From: Cypionkella sp.
Lineage (GTDB): Bacteria; Pseudomonadota; Alphaproteobacteria; Rhodobacterales; Rhodobacteraceae
Length of the DNA: 64,000 nt
Direction of reading: 5' to 3'
NCBI RefSeq assembly: GCF_030652235.1
Contig: NZ_JAUSBA010000016.1
Coordinates: forward strand, 41,389-105,388
Below the pieces are notes generated by a model. It was given only the letters and a program-made list of their open reading frames with translations. It was not told where the DNA came from and searched no databases. This document shows, one piece after another, positions 62,669 through 64,000 of this stretch. Every line of letters begins with the position of its first letter. Position 1 is the first letter of the stretch. Both the position numbers and the translations under genes were made by a program.

Positions 62669-63822
62669 TTGGCGATTCCTGTGCATTTCTTGCACACGGA
62701 AATCAAGAAACGCGGCAATATATACCAACTCGTTCAACGTGTCCCCCGGCGCTACCAGCCGGTAGAGGCGCGCGAAACCGTTTGGATCAGCCTGCACACC
62801 GACAGCGAAACCGCTGCCAAGGTCAAAGCGCCTTTAGCTTGGGCGCAGATGATTGAGGCATGGGAAGCGCGGTTAGCTGGCGATTCCCCCGATGCAGAAT
62901 CTCGCTTGAAGCGGCCAAAGAACTCGCGGCGATGCGGGGCTTTCGCTACCTGCCCGCTGCCCGCGTGGCAAAGCTGCCTCGGGAAGAACTGTTGCAGCGC
63001 ATAGAAGCCGTCCAGACCTCGGGCGATGCACCTGTAAAGACCGAAGCGGCTGCGATCTTGGGCATGGTGGCAGAACCTGCGATCACCGTTTCCCGTGCGC
63101 TAGAATTGTTCTGGACGCTGGCTAAGGCCAAGACTCTCGGGAAGTCAGAGGCGCAGGTTAAGAAATGGAAAAGCCCGATCAAGCAGGCGATCCGCGACTT
63201 CATCGCCGTGATTGGCGATAAGGCGTTGCATGAAATAACCCGCGATGACGTTCGGTCGTTCCGCGACTGGTGGCTTGAACGCATCGAAACGGAAGACCTG
63301 AACCCGTCCAACGTGAACAAGAATATGGATCACTTCGGCAAGGTGCTGAAACTGGTGAATGAGGAAAAGCGCCTTGAACTGGTGCTGCCCCTTGGCGGGC
63401 TGCGCTTAGAGGAAGGCGAAAAGAACACTCGCCCGCCCTTCTCGGAGGACTGGATCAAGAACGAACTCTTGAAGCAGGGTGCATTGGATGGGTTGGACGC
63501 CGAAGCGCGCGCGATTTTGCTGATCATGGTGAACACCGGCGCGCGGCCTTCCGAGATACGCGCCCTCACAAAAAGCACGATCCACCTTACATCCAATGTT
63601 CCACACATCAGCATCGAACCGGATGGTCGAAAACTGAAAACCAAACATGCGCGCCGGAAAATTCCGCTTGTGGGTGCCAGCCTAGAGGCCATACGTGGCT
63701 TCGCAGAGGGCTTCCCGCACTACCGGGAAAGCGAAGGGCTATCGAAGGGCATAAAGCGACTACATGACAGCGAACAACCTGCGTGAGACGCCCGCCCATA
63801 GCCTCTATTCGCTTCGGCATTC
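62669..63822 (+). pseudogene. Tyrosine-recombinase integrase, two frameshifts and IS interruption
   Basis: The N-terminal part (from about 62669, GNIYQLVQRVPRRYQPVEARETVWISL) is read in one frame to CGC 62903; one base is missing about 62906; the middle part continues one frame over (EAAKELAAMRGFRYLPA to KGIKR), including the catalytic Arg in GARPSEIRAL and Lys in KTKHARRKIPL. One extra base at 63760 returns to the first frame, YMTANNLRETPAHSLYSLRHS, with the catalytic His and Arg. The gene is then cut at 63822 by an IS, before the Tyr nucleophile. The integrase is thus dead. It lies beside tRNA-Tyr, as for tRNA-targeting islands. Confidence 0.85.
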
Positions 63823-64000
63823 TGAATAGCCCCTAGATTTGTAGACGCCTTGCTTGGTAATTTTGGAAGCAAGGAGGACGAGATGTCCGCAAACAAATTC
63901 ACAGACGAGTTCAAGCGCGATGCAGTGGCCCAAGTCGAGGATCGGGGCTATCCTGTGCGCGAGGTTGCCGAGAGGCTTGGGGTCAGCACCAAGTCGATCT
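63823..64000 (+). mobile_element. IS3-family insertion sequence, left end
   Basis: The coding match of the integrase stops at 63822 and the next bases TGAATAGCCCCTAGATTTG resemble IS3-family terminal repeats that start TGA and contain GCCCC. The first transposase gene begins 60 bases in, as usual for this family. The right end is outside the window. Confidence 0.75.
63883..64000 (+). CDS. IS3-family transposase OrfA, N-terminal fragment (runs off window)
   Basis: Thirty-nine codons seen: MSANKFTDEFKRDAVAQVED and REVAERLGVSTKSI, the helix-turn-helix of IS3/IS911 OrfA proteins that bind the IS ends. AAGGAGGA lies 4-12 bases ahead of ATG 63883. The rest of OrfA and OrfB lie outside. Confidence 0.88.
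   Translation, partial: MSANKFTDEFKRDAVAQVEDRGYPVREVAERLGVSTKSI

Noticed and set aside
1..64000. CRISPR array, rRNA operon, prophage structural genes, replication origin
   Set aside because: I looked for regular short repeats with spacers, rRNA segments, capsid or tail genes and DnaA-box clusters and saw none. The dispersed repeats are single intergenic units without spacer periodicity.

Overview
The window is GC-rich, densely coded DNA from an alphaproteobacterium, almost certainly of the Rhodobacterales/Rhodobacteraceae. The basis is the taurine set xsc-tpa-tauR, the hisB-hisH and hisA-hisF-hisE blocks beside a phosphomannomutase, rlmB next to tRNA-Tyr, and the wealth of ABC importers. Most of it is accessory catabolism, with ordinary housekeeping genes between 53.3 and 62.6 kb and the edge of an integrated element at the right end.

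Layout. 0-4.2 kb: taurine dissimilation on the minus strand (tpa, the MocR regulator tauR, the N-terminal half of xsc). 4.4-8.9 kb: a fused alpha/beta 2-oxoacid dehydrogenase E1, a FabD-like acyltransferase and a flavin monooxygenase. 9.1-14.6 kb: a Rieske oxygenase, a RidA protein, a DUF1028 protein, a LysR regulator and a trimethylamine-dehydrogenase-like flavoenzyme, probably one amine or betaine catabolic unit. 14.6-18 kb: an Rrf2 regulator, a 52-residue membrane protein, a beta-hydroxyacid dehydrogenase and a ROK regulator. 18.2-21.6 kb: the xylose importer xylF-xylH-xylG. 21.6-24.5 kb: a Tat-exported vanadium-haloperoxidase-type protein with a secreted FG-GAP/ASPIC protein. 25.0-38.4 kb: two divergent operons, one (cyclase, FAD oxidoreductase, MarR, iorA, iorB) and one (paralogous FAD oxidoreductase plus a five-gene peptide-type ABC importer). 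38.4-53.2 kb: a 14-gene sugar island (ABC importer, two RbsD/FucU mutarotases, PfkB and FGGY kinases, SIS isomerase, SgcX-like M42 and SgcQ-like BtpA proteins, aldo/keto reductase, GntR regulator, UxaA dehydratase). 53.3-62.6 kb: phosphomannomutase, a his operon split into two opposing parts with a glutaminase inserted, DUF2147, a DMT transporter, a free-standing Ada zinc domain, a CoA-binding protein, rlmB and tRNA-Tyr. 62.7-64 kb: a decayed tyrosine-recombinase integrase cut by an IS3-family element.

Regulation can be read from several repeated operators. CTAACATGTTAG lies in all three divergent promoter regions of the sugar island and very likely defines the GntR regulon. TTAGG-N5-CCTAA precedes the Rieske gene, the LysR gene and the flavoenzyme gene. 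CTGGACTTAT lies upstream of both tauR and tpa. An overlapping double palindrome sits between the two FAD-oxidoreductase operons.

A dispersed intergenic repeat (consensus TCATC...AAATACTCCCGCCGGAGGC) occurs about ten times, always between genes and often as facing arms. The most promising undescribed pieces are the GntR/SgcQ-SgcX sugar island, the paired FAD-oxidoreductase/cyclase/IorAB/peptide-importer locus, the Rieske/DUF1028/TMADH-like unit, and a minus-strand structured leader ending in a terminator just upstream of a CoA-binding protein gene. All functional assignments come from reading motifs; no database search was run.
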